DNA of 64,000 nt from contig NZ_CP109430.1 in NCBI RefSeq assembly GCF_036250735.1, forward strand, positions 1,488,001 to 1,552,000. Reading direction: 5' to 3'. The stretch is from Streptosporangium sp. NBC_01495 (GTDB lineage Bacteria > Actinomycetota > Actinomycetes > Streptosporangiales > Streptosporangiaceae). Below the pieces are notes generated by a model. That model worked only from the letters and a program-made list of their open reading frames with translations. It was not told the origin of the DNA and did no database searches. A program made the position numbers and the translations under genes. Of the stretch, positions 7,307-16,010 are shown one piece after another; positions within the stretch are counted from its first letter, which is position 1; the number at the start of each line of letters is the position of its first letter.

Positions 7307-9097
7307 GTGACGAGAACGGACCGTGCCATGACTGGAGCCGTACTGCGTAAGTTGCTTCTACGTCTGCGTGAGGCCGCGGAGAAGGGGGCCACCGCCGACG
7401 CCGATCTCCTGCTGTGGGACAAGGTCATCGCCCACCCAGACCGGCTCTCGCTGGGGCGGCAGCGCTGGATCGAAGCCTGTGACGACGCTGCCGCCGTGTT
7501 CGCCGCGCGGTACAGGCGGACCGGTCTGAGGGAGTTTCTCGAAAAGGCGATCGCGGTGTACGAGTTCGCCGCCGAAGGGGCCGATGCAACGGTCTGGCGG
7601 GACCCCGTGCTGTTGAGCGGTCTCGCTGGTCGGTTACGGGACCGGTACAGCGACTCGGGTCGGCTGGATGACCTTGAACGAGCTTTGGACCTGGCCGGCC
7701 AGGCCGTGTCTGAGACTCCTCAGGACGCCCCGAGGCTGGCAGCCAGGTTGAACGCCCTCGGAGGCATGCTTCGCCTCAAGTACAAGGCCGATGGAGGGCT
7801 ACCTCATCTCCAGCGCGCCATCGCGAACTTCCGGCGGGCGATCGCCACTGCGGAAAGTGACCCGGAACGCGCCACGTTCCACAGCAACCTGGCGGTGGCC
7901 CTATCGGAACGATACGAGCGAACAGGAGAGCCGGCGGATCTCGACAGCGCCATCGCCGAAATTGAGCAAGCGGTGCGCGAAACTCCGGCGGACAGTCCTG
8001 ACAGAGTCACCTACCTCGGCAATCTTGGAGTTTTCCTGTCCGATCGATATGACCGGACCGGTGATCTCAGTGATCTGGACAGCGCCCTGGAGGTGATCAT
8101 GGAAGCCGTTGGTGAGGCGGATGCGGACGTGGCGGAGACGGCCAGGTTGCACTCCAACGCGGCGATTTTGTGGCTTGACCGGTATGAGCGGACGGGAAGT
8201 CCCCTCCAGCTCGACATGAGCATCAGGTCGGCTGTGGCGGCCGTCGAGTTGACGCCACCCGAAGCGGCGGAGCTGCCCGGTTACCTGAACAACCTTGGCA
8301 ATGCCCGGCGCATGCGCTTCGAGCATCTGGCAGAGGTGAGCATTGACGCGATTGGGGACAGCGCGACCACGGACATCGAGGTCGGTGATCTCTTGGTCGC
8401 CGTCGAGGCGTATCAGCGGGCAATCGAGTTGACTCCGGCGGGCTCGCCGCACCTGCCGAAGTTTCTCACCAACCTGGGCAACAGCCTCATGGATCGGGGA
8501 AGCGTCATGGCTTCGGCCGAGGATCTCGATCGGGCCGTCGGCATTTTCGATCAGGCTGTCACCGCGACCCTCCCCGGATCTCCGGATCTCCCCAGCCGTC
8601 TCAACAACCTGGCCACCGGCCTGCGTTTCCGTCACTCCCGCACGGGTTTGGCCGCAGACCGGCGCCGGGCCGTCGAGACTTACCGCGACAGCTGCCGGTT
8701 GGGGCTGGAGTCAAGCGTCGAGACGGCACTCGCAGCGGCTCAGAACTGGGGCTTGTGGGCGACCGAACGGCGCTCGTGGGCCGAAGCCGTCGAAGCTTAC
8801 GAACTCGCTCTGCAGGCGGCCCGTCAGCTCTACCGCCTGCAGCTGTCGCGCGTGTACAAGCAGACCTGGCTGGTGAGCTCCGACGGGCTGACGGCCGCCG
8901 CGGCCTTCGCCGACGTCATGGTCGGCGAGTTCGCCGCCGCCGTCGTCGCGCTCGAAGGGGGACGCGCCATGCTCATGGCCGACGCGCTTGACCGTGACCG
9001 GGCCGACCTCGCCGATCTTCACGCGCAGAGGCCGCTTCTCGCCGAGCGTTACATCCTCGCGGCCGAACGCGTCAGGTCCCTGGAACACCTGACGTGA
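7307..9097 (+). CDS. TPR-array protein, probably truncated before its CHAT domain
   Basis: The 596-residue protein contains at least eight repeats of the form RYxRTGxxxDLDxAIxxxxxAV, typical of actinobacterial TPR proteins that end in a caspase-like CHAT protease domain. The last part (YKQTWLVSSDGLTAAAAFADVMVGEFAAAVVALEGGRAMLMADAL) is the helical lead-in normally found just before CHAT. The frame stops at 9097 after ERVRSLEHLT, so the His/Cys protease domain is missing. The start is GTG at 7307 or ATG at 7328. It probably survives only as a binding scaffold or is decaying. Confidence 0.75.
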   Translation: MTRTDRAMTGAVLRKLLLRLREAAEKGATADADLLLWDKVIAHPDRLSLGRQRWIEACDDAAAVFAARYRRTGLREFLEKAIAVYEFAAEGADATVWRDPVLLSGLAGRLRDRYSDSGRLDDLERALDLAGQAVSETPQDAPRLAARLNALGGMLRLKYKADGGLPHLQRAIANFRRAIATAESDPERATFHSNLAVALSERYERTGEPADLDSAIAEIEQAVRETPADSPDRVTYLGNLGVFLSDRYDRTGDLSDLDSALEVIMEAVGEADADVAETARLHSNAAILWLDRYERTGSPLQLDMSIRSAVAAVELTPPEAAELPGYLNNLGNARRMRFEHLAEVSIDAIGDSATTDIEVGDLLVAVEAYQRAIELTPAGSPHLPKFLTNLGNSLMDRGSVMASAEDLDRAVGIFDQAVTATLPGSPDLPSRLNNLATGLRFRHSRTGLAADRRRAVETYRDSCRLGLESSVETALAAAQNWGLWATERRSWAEAVEAYELALQAARQLYRLQLSRVYKQTWLVSSDGLTAAAAFADVMVGEFAAAVVALEGGRAMLMADALDRDRADLADLHAQRPLLAERYILAAERVRSLEHLT

Positions 9098-9149
9098 TCC
9101 GATGTGTTCTGGGTGATCCGCGTGAAGCCGTACCTGTGGTGGCATCGTT

Positions 9150-10301
9150 TCAGCCGATTCCGGTGAAGCGGCGCAGGGCGAAGCGGGGGTGGGGGGTGGT
9201 GTGGCCGAGGGCCAGGTCGGCGGTCATCTGGCCGATCAGGGGGGCGAACTTGGCGCCGTGGCCCGAGCAGGGGGAGGCGATGACGAAGGGGCCGACGCGG
9301 TCGAGGATGAAGTCGTCGTCGGGGGTGACGGTGTAGAGGCAGCTCGCCTCGGCGACCGGAACCGGGTCGAGACCGGGCAGCCACGTCCGGACGTGGGCGG
9401 TCACCGTGGCGCGGGAGGCCGGGTCGACGACGCCGTCCCTGGTGGAGGCGGTGGCGGGTTTACCCGCGTCGTGCTGGGCGACCTTCACCGCGGGCAGGGG
9501 GCCGCCGTCGCCGCCGGAGGGAAGCCCGTAGATCTGCGTGTCGCCGTCGTGGATGAAGATGGGCCAGCGGGTTTCCGGGTCGCGCGAGCGGAAGTGGAAG
9601 ACCTGCTGCTGGGTCACCCGCAGCGGGGGCAGTCCCAACGGCACGCCCAGCGGTCCGGCGAGTTCCGGCAGCCAGGCGCCCGCGGCGACGACGACGGTGG
9701 CGGCGGTGACCTCCGGGCCCTCTGTGCCCTCGGGGCCCTCGGTGCGCAGCCGGACGTGCCCGCCGGGCAGGGACTCCGCGCCGGTGAAGCGTACGCCGGT
9801 GATCACCTGGGCGCCCAGCTCGGCCGCCCGGCCCACCGCGGCGGCCCCCGTCGCGTCGGCGTCGACCGTACCCGCCTCCGGGTGGTGCAGCACCGGCCCG
9901 TCGAAGCGCATGAACGGCCACCGCTCGGTCGCGGCGCCGGGAGAGAGCAGTTCGTGCGGCACGCCCGCCTCCGCCAGCAGGCGGGCGATCCCCTCGGGGT
10001 CGCGCCCGGCGCCGAGGTCGAGGCCGCCGGTGACGCGGAGCAGCGCCGCCCCGGTGTCGTTCTCCAGCTCGCGCCAAAGCTCCCCGGCCAGGCCGGTGAG
10101 GCGCACGTACTCCGGGTCGGCGTAGGCCCGGCGGTAGATCCGTGAGGTGCCGTGCGAGCTGCCGCGCCGGTGGCCGATGTCGTACGCCTCGACGAGGGTG
10201 ACGGCGTGACCGCGACGGGCGAGCTCCCACGCCGTGGCCGAGCCCATCAGCCCGGCGCCGATCACGGCGATCTCCGTCTCGATCCGGTCGGGGTTGTTCA
10301 T
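9150..10301 (-). CDS. Monomeric sarcosine oxidase / N-methyl-amino-acid oxidase family flavoenzyme
   Basis: The 383-residue FAD-dependent oxidase starts at ATG 10301, with GAAGGGAG about 10 bases upstream. It has the Rossmann motif VIGAGLMGSATAWELARRG, the MSOX/MTOX signature YDIGHRRGSSHGTSRIYR, and SCLYTVTPDDDFILD, whose Cys aligns with the residue that binds FAD covalently in monomeric sarcosine oxidase. SGHGAKFAPLIG near the end closes the flavin site. Expected chemistry is oxidative demethylation or oxidation of a secondary amino acid with H2O2 release. The exact substrate cannot be told. Confidence 0.85.
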   Translation of the reverse strand: MNNPDRIETEIAVIGAGLMGSATAWELARRGHAVTLVEAYDIGHRRGSSHGTSRIYRRAYADPEYVRLTGLAGELWRELENDTGAALLRVTGGLDLGAGRDPEGIARLLAEAGVPHELLSPGAATERWPFMRFDGPVLHHPEAGTVDADATGAAAVGRAAELGAQVITGVRFTGAESLPGGHVRLRTEGPEGTEGPEVTAATVVVAAGAWLPELAGPLGVPLGLPPLRVTQQQVFHFRSRDPETRWPIFIHDGDTQIYGLPSGGDGGPLPAVKVAQHDAGKPATASTRDGVVDPASRATVTAHVRTWLPGLDPVPVAEASCLYTVTPDDDFILDRVGPFVIASPCSGHGAKFAPLIGQMTADLALGHTTPHPRFALRRFTGIG

Positions 10302-10475
10302 CGGCGGCTGCTCCCTTCGAGGGGGAGGATTCACGGGCCGTTGCCCGGAATCCATGAGGTGCCGGCCAAGGGCACCCTGTCCATGGCCGCCGACTCGATG
10401 GTAAGCGCCGCCGGATTCTCGGACTCCAGGTGGTCCGGCTCTCCACGGGGGCGATTCTGGACGGACGAGCGAAAC

Positions 10476-10511
10476 GGCTCCGGCCGGGCCCTTCCGGGCC
10501 CGGCCGGAGCC
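10476..10511. terminator. Strong GC hairpin
   Basis: A perfect 16-bp stem (GGCTCCGGCCGGGCCC and its complement) with a TTCC loop. It has no U-tract, as is usual in actinomycetes. It lies downstream of the minus-strand secreted-protein gene and upstream of the oxidase gene, so it could end the former transcript. Confidence 0.7.
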
Positions 10512-10527
10512 GGCGCTTCCTCGCGGG

Positions 10528-10698
10528 GACGGTGATCAGGGGACGCTGATCGGGCGGAGGTGATCACAGGGAACCCTGATCAGGGGACGTTGATCAGGTA
10601 GCGGTGATCACAGGGGAAGGTGATCAGGGGAAGGTGATCACAGGGGACGCGGGCAGAGCGGGGTGATCACAGGGGACGGTGACCACCGGGGGTGGTGA
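10528..10698. repeat. Degenerate TGATCA-rich tandem repeat
   Basis: About ten TGATC sites occur in roughly 170 bp, in variants of (G)GTGATCACAGGGGA and TGATCAGGGGAC with irregular spacing. The array begins directly after the stop codon of the secreted-protein gene. No coding frame is credible. With the hairpin at 10476-10511 it fills the intergenic space. Confidence 0.75.
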
Positions 10699-11076
10699 TC
10701 AGCTGACGTTGGCGCAGATCACGTAGACGCTGATGCCCACGTCGTTGTGGCCGGGCTGGCGGCCGAGACCGATCCAGCCGCTGCCGTCGTCGGTGGGGAA
10801 GGAACCCACCAGCACGGCCTCGTTGCCCTGCGCCTCGGCGCCGCCGCCGACGGCCTTCTTGCCGCCGGGGCAGCGGACCACGCGGCGCTGGAAGTTGGGC
10901 ACGTTGGCGTTGGGCAGCTTGACGAGCTGGTAGCCGGTGAAGTCGGCGGACGCGGGAACGGCGGGGGCGGCGGGTACGGAGGCCGTGGCCGGAGCGGCGA
11001 GGGTCATCGCCGTCAGACCCGCGACGCCGATGGCGGCGGCGCTCAGCGCGGCGGTCGTGAGCTTCCTGCTTCGCAT
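10699..11076 (-). CDS. Small secreted protein, function unknown
   Basis: The 125-residue protein starts at ATG 11076 with AGGAGA seven bases upstream. It has a clear Sec signal peptide: RSRK, a hydrophobic stretch AALSAAAIGVAGLTAMTLAA, and a cleavage site after PATAS. The mature part of about 90 residues contains two Cys that could form a disulfide (VRCPGGKKAVGGGAEAQG and YVICANVS) and a GWIGLGRQPG segment. It resembles small secreted actinobacterial proteins without assigned function. Confidence 0.75.
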   Translation of the reverse strand: MRSRKLTTAALSAAAIGVAGLTAMTLAAPATASVPAAPAVPASADFTGYQLVKLPNANVPNFQRRVVRCPGGKKAVGGGAEAQGNEAVLVGSFPTDDGSGWIGLGRQPGHNDVGISVYVICANVS

Positions 11077-11567
11077 GTTGTCTCCTGGGGCAGGGGGTGC
11101 CTGGATGGTCACGCAAAGTAAATTAGTCATCACTCTCTGTGTCCAGCCTTGGTTTTGTCACCACCTCGACAGTTGCGCCCGTCCCGGCGATCGGGCATGT
11201 GCGGTCCTGGAGGGGGCACGGGTGTGGCGGTGCGTCCCGGAAGGGGGTCTCTCGCCCTGCGTGTGGTGACGGGTCCGGCGGGAAGCGCGTGCCAGGGGGT
11301 CTCTCGTCCGGACCCCATCTTTCGCGGGTGGTGAGCCCGATGGGAGCCGTGTTCCGGAGGGGGATTTCCTGTCCAGATCCCGCGTCCGCGCGGTGGTGTG
11401 TTCCGGAGGTCGTGCGCGCTGGAAGGTGGGTCTTCCGCTCGGGCCCGTCCCTCGCGCGGCGTTCCGCGCCTTCGGCGGCTCGGGCTCGCGCGCTCTTCGC
11501 GATGGCGGGCCGGAGGTGGGGCGGGCACCGCCAAGGGGCCGACCGGCGGTGAACGTCGATCAGCTAA
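11077..11567. other. Long noncoding region with degenerate repeats
   Basis: No credible gene is seen. The stretch 11200-11420 contains imperfect repeats of about 55-65 bp with shared blocks such as GGGGGTCTCTCG(C/T)CC and GTGTTCCGGAGG. It precedes the glucanase control region. Confidence 0.4.
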
Positions 11568-11579
11568 GAGAGCGCTCTC
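11568..11579. promoter_or_regulatory. LacI-type operator (distal) for glucanase
   Basis: GAGAGCGCTCTC is a perfect 12-bp palindrome with the central AGCGCT typical of LacI-family sugar repressors. It lies about 260 bp before the glucanase start and about 200 bp from a second copy, a spacing that would allow looping. Confidence 0.6.
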
Positions 11580-11772
11580 AGATCAGGATAGGGCCACTTC
11601 TTGATCGTCGGCCAGAGGGGCGATGCGGGATGCGCGTGCACGAGGGGGCATCGCCAGATGGTGGAACGCCCTATTTTCTGCGCTTACGCCCTCTCGCCTG
11701 CACCTCTGTACTTTACCTATTCGTTACCAACGCGAAACATTGACTGCCGTGACGCAGCCCGTTACTTTTCGG

Positions 11773-11790
11773 TGAGAGAGCGCTCTCTCA
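11773..11790. promoter_or_regulatory. LacI-type operator (proximal) for glucanase
   Basis: TGAGAGAGCGCTCTCTCA is a perfect 18-bp palindrome, 48 bp upstream of the glucanase ATG, in a locally AT-richer promoter region. It shares its core with the 11568 site. Repression by a LacI/CebR-like sugar sensor, relieved by beta-glucan oligosaccharides, is the natural inference. Confidence 0.7.
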
Positions 11791-11838
11791 CATCGGTCCG
11801 CTTCAGAGCCCGATTCCTCTCCCCGGAGGCACCCCCCA

Positions 11839-14790
11839 ATGGATCCCTCGATCCGGACCACGGGTCCGGACAGTGCGCACCCCCGTGAAGGACGACTCGC
11901 CCGGTCGGCGGCCCGTCTCAGGACTCGACGGCGAAGCCTCGCCGCCGGTGTGGTCGTCGCGATGGTGGCCGGGCTGCTCGGCCTCGGCGCCGCCCGCTCC
12001 GCCGAGGCCGCCGTGGTCGGCGCCGGCAGCTACGCCGACACCCTCCCGGCCGGCCGCTCGCTGCCGGCCGGCTGTGGCTCCATCTCCACCAACCCCCGCC
12101 AGTGGGTGACGGCCAACGCCCCCGCCGGGGCCGTGCCCACCAACGACTGGTGGTCGTCGCTCCTCTACAAGAGGACCGACTGCGCGTACAGCGAGCCGCT
12201 CCACGCCCACCCGATCTCGTACGACACCTTCGGCAACGGTCTCGGCTTCTCCTACAACACCACCCCCGCCATCAGCGGCACCGCGACCGGCGTCGGCGAG
12301 TTCCACTACCCGTACGTCGAGAACATCCGCGTCGGCGTCGCGGGCCTGAGCTCGCCGGACGTCAAGGTCGACGGCTGGAGCGACTGGACCGTCACCCCGT
12401 ACTGGAGTGGCGCGGGCCGGACCATGAAGGCCACCATCGGCCACGGCCTGCCGTTCGCGTACTTCCAGGTCACCGGAGGCGACGCGCAGATCACCGCCGC
12501 GGGCACCCCCACGGTGTGGTCCAACAGCGGCGCCACCATCGGCTTCACCGCCGGCGGCCGTGACTACGTCGCCTACGCGCCGACCGGCGCGACCTGGTCG
12601 GTGAGCGGCACGACGATCAGCTCCGCCCTGGCGGGCAGGGGCTTCTTCTCGGTGGCGGCGCTCCCCGCGGGCGGCGACCGCGCGGCCCTGGCCACCACCT
12701 ACGGCCAGTACGCGCACGCGCACGTCACCGGCACCCGGGTCTCGTACGCCTACAACCAGGCCGCGAGCTCGCTCACCACGACGTACGCCTTCACCACCAC
12801 GGCCAGGCAGGGCGCCCAGACCGGCACGGTCATCGCGCTCTACCCGCACCAGTGGAACTACCTGACCGGTTCGACGCCGCTGGCGCAGACGTACGTGTCG
12901 GCGCGCGGCCAGATGAAGATCGTCACCGGTACGCAGTTCCAGACGACGATGAAATACACCGGCGTGCTGCCCGAGATCCCCGCGGTGGGTGACAGCTCCG
13001 GCGCGGACCTCACCACGATCACCAACCAGCTCAACGCCGAGCTCGGCAACCCGATGGACATCCGGGGCGACGACACCTACTGGACCGGCAAGGGCCTGGG
13101 CCGGGCCACCCGCATCGCGGAGATCGCCGACCAGCTCAACCTGACGTCGGTGCGCACCGCCGCGCTGAACGCCATCCGCACCCGCCTCAACGACTGGTTC
13201 ACCGCCACGCCGGGCAAGACCAGCCGGGTCTTCTACTACAACCCGAGCTGGGGAACCCTGCTCGGCTACCCGGCCTCCTACGGCTCCGACCTGGAGCTCA
13301 ACGACCACCACTTCCACTACGGCTACTACATCGCCGCCGCCGCGACGCTGGCCAAGTTCGACCCCAACTGGGCGAGGACGAGCCAGTACGGCGGCATGGT
13401 GGACCTGCTGATCCGCGACGCCAACAACTACGACCGGAGCGACACCCGCTTCCCGTACCTGCGTGACTTCGACATCTACGCGGGCCACGACTGGGCGGCC
13501 GGGCACGGCTCGTTCGGCTCGGGCAACAACCAGGAGTCGTCGTCGGAGGGCATGAACTTCGCCAACGCCCTCATCCAGTGGGGCCAGGCCACCGGCAACA
13601 CCGCCGTCCGTGACGCGGGCATCTTCATCTACACGACCCAGAACGCGGCGATCCAGGAGTACTGGTTCGACGTGCGCGACCAGAACTTCCCCGCGGCCTT
13701 CGGCCACAGCACGGTCGGCATGGTCTGGGGCAGCGGCGGCGCGTACGCCACCTGGTTCAGCGGCGAGCCGGAGATGATCCAGGGCATCAACATGCTCCCG
13801 ATCACCGGCGGGCACTTCTACCTGGGCGACAACCCCGCCTACGTGAACACCAACTACGCCGAGCTGGTACGCAACAACGGCGGGCCACCCACGGTGTGGC
13901 GGGACATCCTGTGGGAGTTCCAGGCGCTGGGCAACGGTGACGCGGCCCTGGCGAACCTGCGCGCCGCCGGCGCCTACACCCCCGAGGAGGGGGAGAGCAG
14001 GGCGCACACCTTCCACTGGATCCGCAACCTGGCCGCCCTCGGCACGGTGGACGTCTCCATCACCGCCAACCACCCGCTGGCCAAGGTGTTCAACAAGAAC
14101 GGAGCGCGCACCTACGTCGCGTCCAACATCACCGGCAGCCCGCTCACGGTGACCTTCTCCAACGGGACCGTGCTCAACGTCCCGGCGGGCAAGACGGCCA
14201 CCTCCGGCGCCTTCACCTGGAGCGGTGGCAACGCGGGCGGCGGCACCACGAACCCCGACCCGACGCCCACCCCGACCCCCACGCCCACTCCGACCCCGAC
14301 TCCCACGCCGGATCCGGGTGGCTTCGCCGCGACGCGCTACCTGCAGAGCGGCGGAGGCCTGCCGGGCACGGCCGGCGCGGCGGGCAGCCTCGCGGTGACC
14401 GCCGCGAACGGCAACCACGACGGCGTCCCGACCAACGCCCGGGTCTTCACGGCGACCGGCCTCACCGCCACCCACAACGGAGGCGCCACCGCGTTCGACC
14501 TCTTCGTGGACGCGGGCACCTCGGTCGCCAACGGCACCCAGGTCCGGGTCTCCTACGACCTGACCGGCAACGGGAGCTGGGACAGGGTGGAGACCTACGG
14601 GTACTTCGCCACCGACCCGGCGACGGGCTGGGAGCACTACACGCAGGGAACCGGCCCGCAGTCCTCCTCCGGCACGCTCGGCAACCTGTCGAACGGCCAG
14701 GTGAGGGTCGAGGTCTGGAACGCCATCGGCAACGGTGCCGTCAACCTCGGCATCGGTAACCAGTCCGTCCTACGGCTGCCGTTCGGCTGA
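11839..14790 (+). CDS. Secreted GH81 endo-beta-1,3-glucanase with C-terminal CBM
   Basis: The 983-residue protein has an unusually long N-terminal leader with Arg-rich and hydrophobic segments (SLAAGVVVAMVAGLLGLGAARSAEA). The GH81 domain spans about residues 60-760, with NDHHFHYGYY (D489) and NNQESSSEGMNFA (E566, E570) forming the catalytic signature. A Thr-Pro linker at about 805-830 follows, then a C-terminal beta-sandwich of about 150 residues resembling CBM56-type beta-1,3-glucan binders. It should cleave laminarin or fungal wall glucan outside the cell. Two LacI-type palindromes upstream suggest sugar-responsive control. It is flanked by a short terminator. Confidence 0.92.
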   Translation: MDPSIRTTGPDSAHPREGRLARSAARLRTRRRSLAAGVVVAMVAGLLGLGAARSAEAAVVGAGSYADTLPAGRSLPAGCGSISTNPRQWVTANAPAGAVPTNDWWSSLLYKRTDCAYSEPLHAHPISYDTFGNGLGFSYNTTPAISGTATGVGEFHYPYVENIRVGVAGLSSPDVKVDGWSDWTVTPYWSGAGRTMKATIGHGLPFAYFQVTGGDAQITAAGTPTVWSNSGATIGFTAGGRDYVAYAPTGATWSVSGTTISSALAGRGFFSVAALPAGGDRAALATTYGQYAHAHVTGTRVSYAYNQAASSLTTTYAFTTTARQGAQTGTVIALYPHQWNYLTGSTPLAQTYVSARGQMKIVTGTQFQTTMKYTGVLPEIPAVGDSSGADLTTITNQLNAELGNPMDIRGDDTYWTGKGLGRATRIAEIADQLNLTSVRTAALNAIRTRLNDWFTATPGKTSRVFYYNPSWGTLLGYPASYGSDLELNDHHFHYGYYIAAAATLAKFDPNWARTSQYGGMVDLLIRDANNYDRSDTRFPYLRDFDIYAGHDWAAGHGSFGSGNNQESSSEGMNFANALIQWGQATGNTAVRDAGIFIYTTQNAAIQEYWFDVRDQNFPAAFGHSTVGMVWGSGGAYATWFSGEPEMIQGINMLPITGGHFYLGDNPAYVNTNYAELVRNNGGPPTVWRDILWEFQALGNGDAALANLRAAGAYTPEEGESRAHTFHWIRNLAALGTVDVSITANHPLAKVFNKNGARTYVASNITGSPLTVTFSNGTVLNVPAGKTATSGAFTWSGGNAGGGTTNPDPTPTPTPTPTPTPTPTPDPGGFAATRYLQSGGGLPGTAGAAGSLAVTAANGNHDGVPTNARVFTATGLTATHNGGATAFDLFVDAGTSVANGTQVRVSYDLTGNGSWDRVETYGYFATDPATGWEHYTQGTGPQSSSGTLGNLSNGQVRVEVWNAIGNGAVNLGIGNQSVLRLPFG

Positions 14791-14804
14791 TCCCTCTCAG
14801 CCGA
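14783..14804. terminator. Hairpin between convergent genes
   Basis: TCGGCTGA and TCAGCCGA form an 8-bp stem with a six-base loop, overlapping the stop codons of the glucanase and the convergent SCO6745-like gene. It could serve both directions. Confidence 0.5.
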
Positions 14805-15726
14805 TCCGCGACGGGGCGGCCGGGAGCGTGAGCCCCCGGCCGTCCTCGTTTTCCGCGGGTGGCCACGACAGGCCGATCGGGTTCGAGGGCGGCATGACGC
14901 CCGACTCCAGGACGGCCATGGTCAGCGGGTGGAGCAGCAGAGCGAGCGCGGAGGTGCGCTCGTCTCCCAGGGCCCGCCAGGGAGTGGCCGCGGCCTCGTC
15001 GGTCAGCCGCTCGATCCGCCCGCGCTCCCGCGCGCCCTCGGCCGTCAGGACGCCGGAACCGTCGACCCACCCGCGCTCGCGCAGGGCGGCGGCACCGGCC
15101 TCCCACTCCTCGTCGTCCCAGCGCCGTGCCAGGCGCAGCTGGTCCGGGTCCGTCTCGCCCGCCGCGACCTTGAGCAGGTGGGACTGGACGGGGGAGACGC
15201 CGTGGGCGACGAGGGCGGCCACGTGCCCGTCGCCCCGGTGCTCGCGCAGCGTGGTCGCGGCCTGCCAGAGCAGCAGGTGCGGCTCGTCGGGCGCGGGCAG
15301 CGCCTGGTTGGCCGCGCCGAGCACCCGGCCGGCGGTGTCGGCGAGCCCGGCCGCCTCCCAGGCGAGGTCCGCCGCCGCGCGCAGGTCGTCCGATCCGATC
15401 ACCTTGTCGGTGAGCAGGTTCCGCAGCGCCGCTCCCGCCCCGTCGAGCCGGGCGCGCAGCACATCGCCGGGGGTCGCGAACGTCCACGCGTCGGGCAGCG
15501 CCCTGGCGACCCTGGCCGGGGGGAAACCGTGGAAGGCCGCCGTGACGACGCCGGGGCCGACCGGCCCGAGCGGCGCCGCCCTGGCCGCGAAGTAGCCCAT
15601 CCAGAAGCCGCGCATGCCGACCGCGTCGGCCGCCGCCCGAGCCTCGGGGGCGAAATAGGTGACGGCGTGCAGGGGCTCCAGCAACTGCCACATGACACGC
15701 GGAACGTTCGGTTCGGGCTCCGGCAC
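14797..15726 (-). CDS. SCO6745-family protein
   Basis: The 309-residue, largely helical protein has MWQLLEPLHAVTYFAPEARAA near its start and GMRGFWMGYFAARAAPLGPV, a typical opening of the actinobacterial SCO6745 family. The C-terminal part (WDDEEWEAGAAALRERGWVDGSGVLTAEGARERGRIE) resembles the winged-helix-like segment of that family. The function is unknown. Start choice is uncertain: GTG at 15726, or a longer frame to 15771. Confidence 0.75.
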   Translation of the reverse strand: MPEPEPNVPRVMWQLLEPLHAVTYFAPEARAAADAVGMRGFWMGYFAARAAPLGPVGPGVVTAAFHGFPPARVARALPDAWTFATPGDVLRARLDGAGAALRNLLTDKVIGSDDLRAAADLAWEAAGLADTAGRVLGAANQALPAPDEPHLLLWQAATTLREHRGDGHVAALVAHGVSPVQSHLLKVAAGETDPDQLRLARRWDDEEWEAGAAALRERGWVDGSGVLTAEGARERGRIERLTDEAAATPWRALGDERTSALALLLHPLTMAVLESGVMPPSNPIGLSWPPAENEDGRGLTLPAAPSRIG

Positions 15727-16010
15727 GGTCTCACACCCCGTCTCGTGGATCCTGGCGGATCGGCTGTGCAATGTTCATACGGTACTCGGCGAAACGACCG
15801 GACGATCTCTCGATGAGAGAGCTGTCATCTGGTCCGAACCCTGACCTGATCAGGGAAGACGAAGTCATCTCACCCGTCAGGTTGGGTCTTTTCAAGGGAG
15901 GGCGGGCGGGTTATCAAGAGCTCAGGACGAACTGTGATTCCAGACATTTCCACATGCTGGTGCCACGGTCGCGTCCGATCGCCCCACCCCCCGAGCCGAT
16001 GGAGTACGGC

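Noticed and set aside
11803..14637. A 944-codon open frame on the minus strand
   Set aside because: It is the antisense shadow of the GH81 gene: Val/Gly/Arg-rich with no domain, while the plus strand has clear catalytic motifs.
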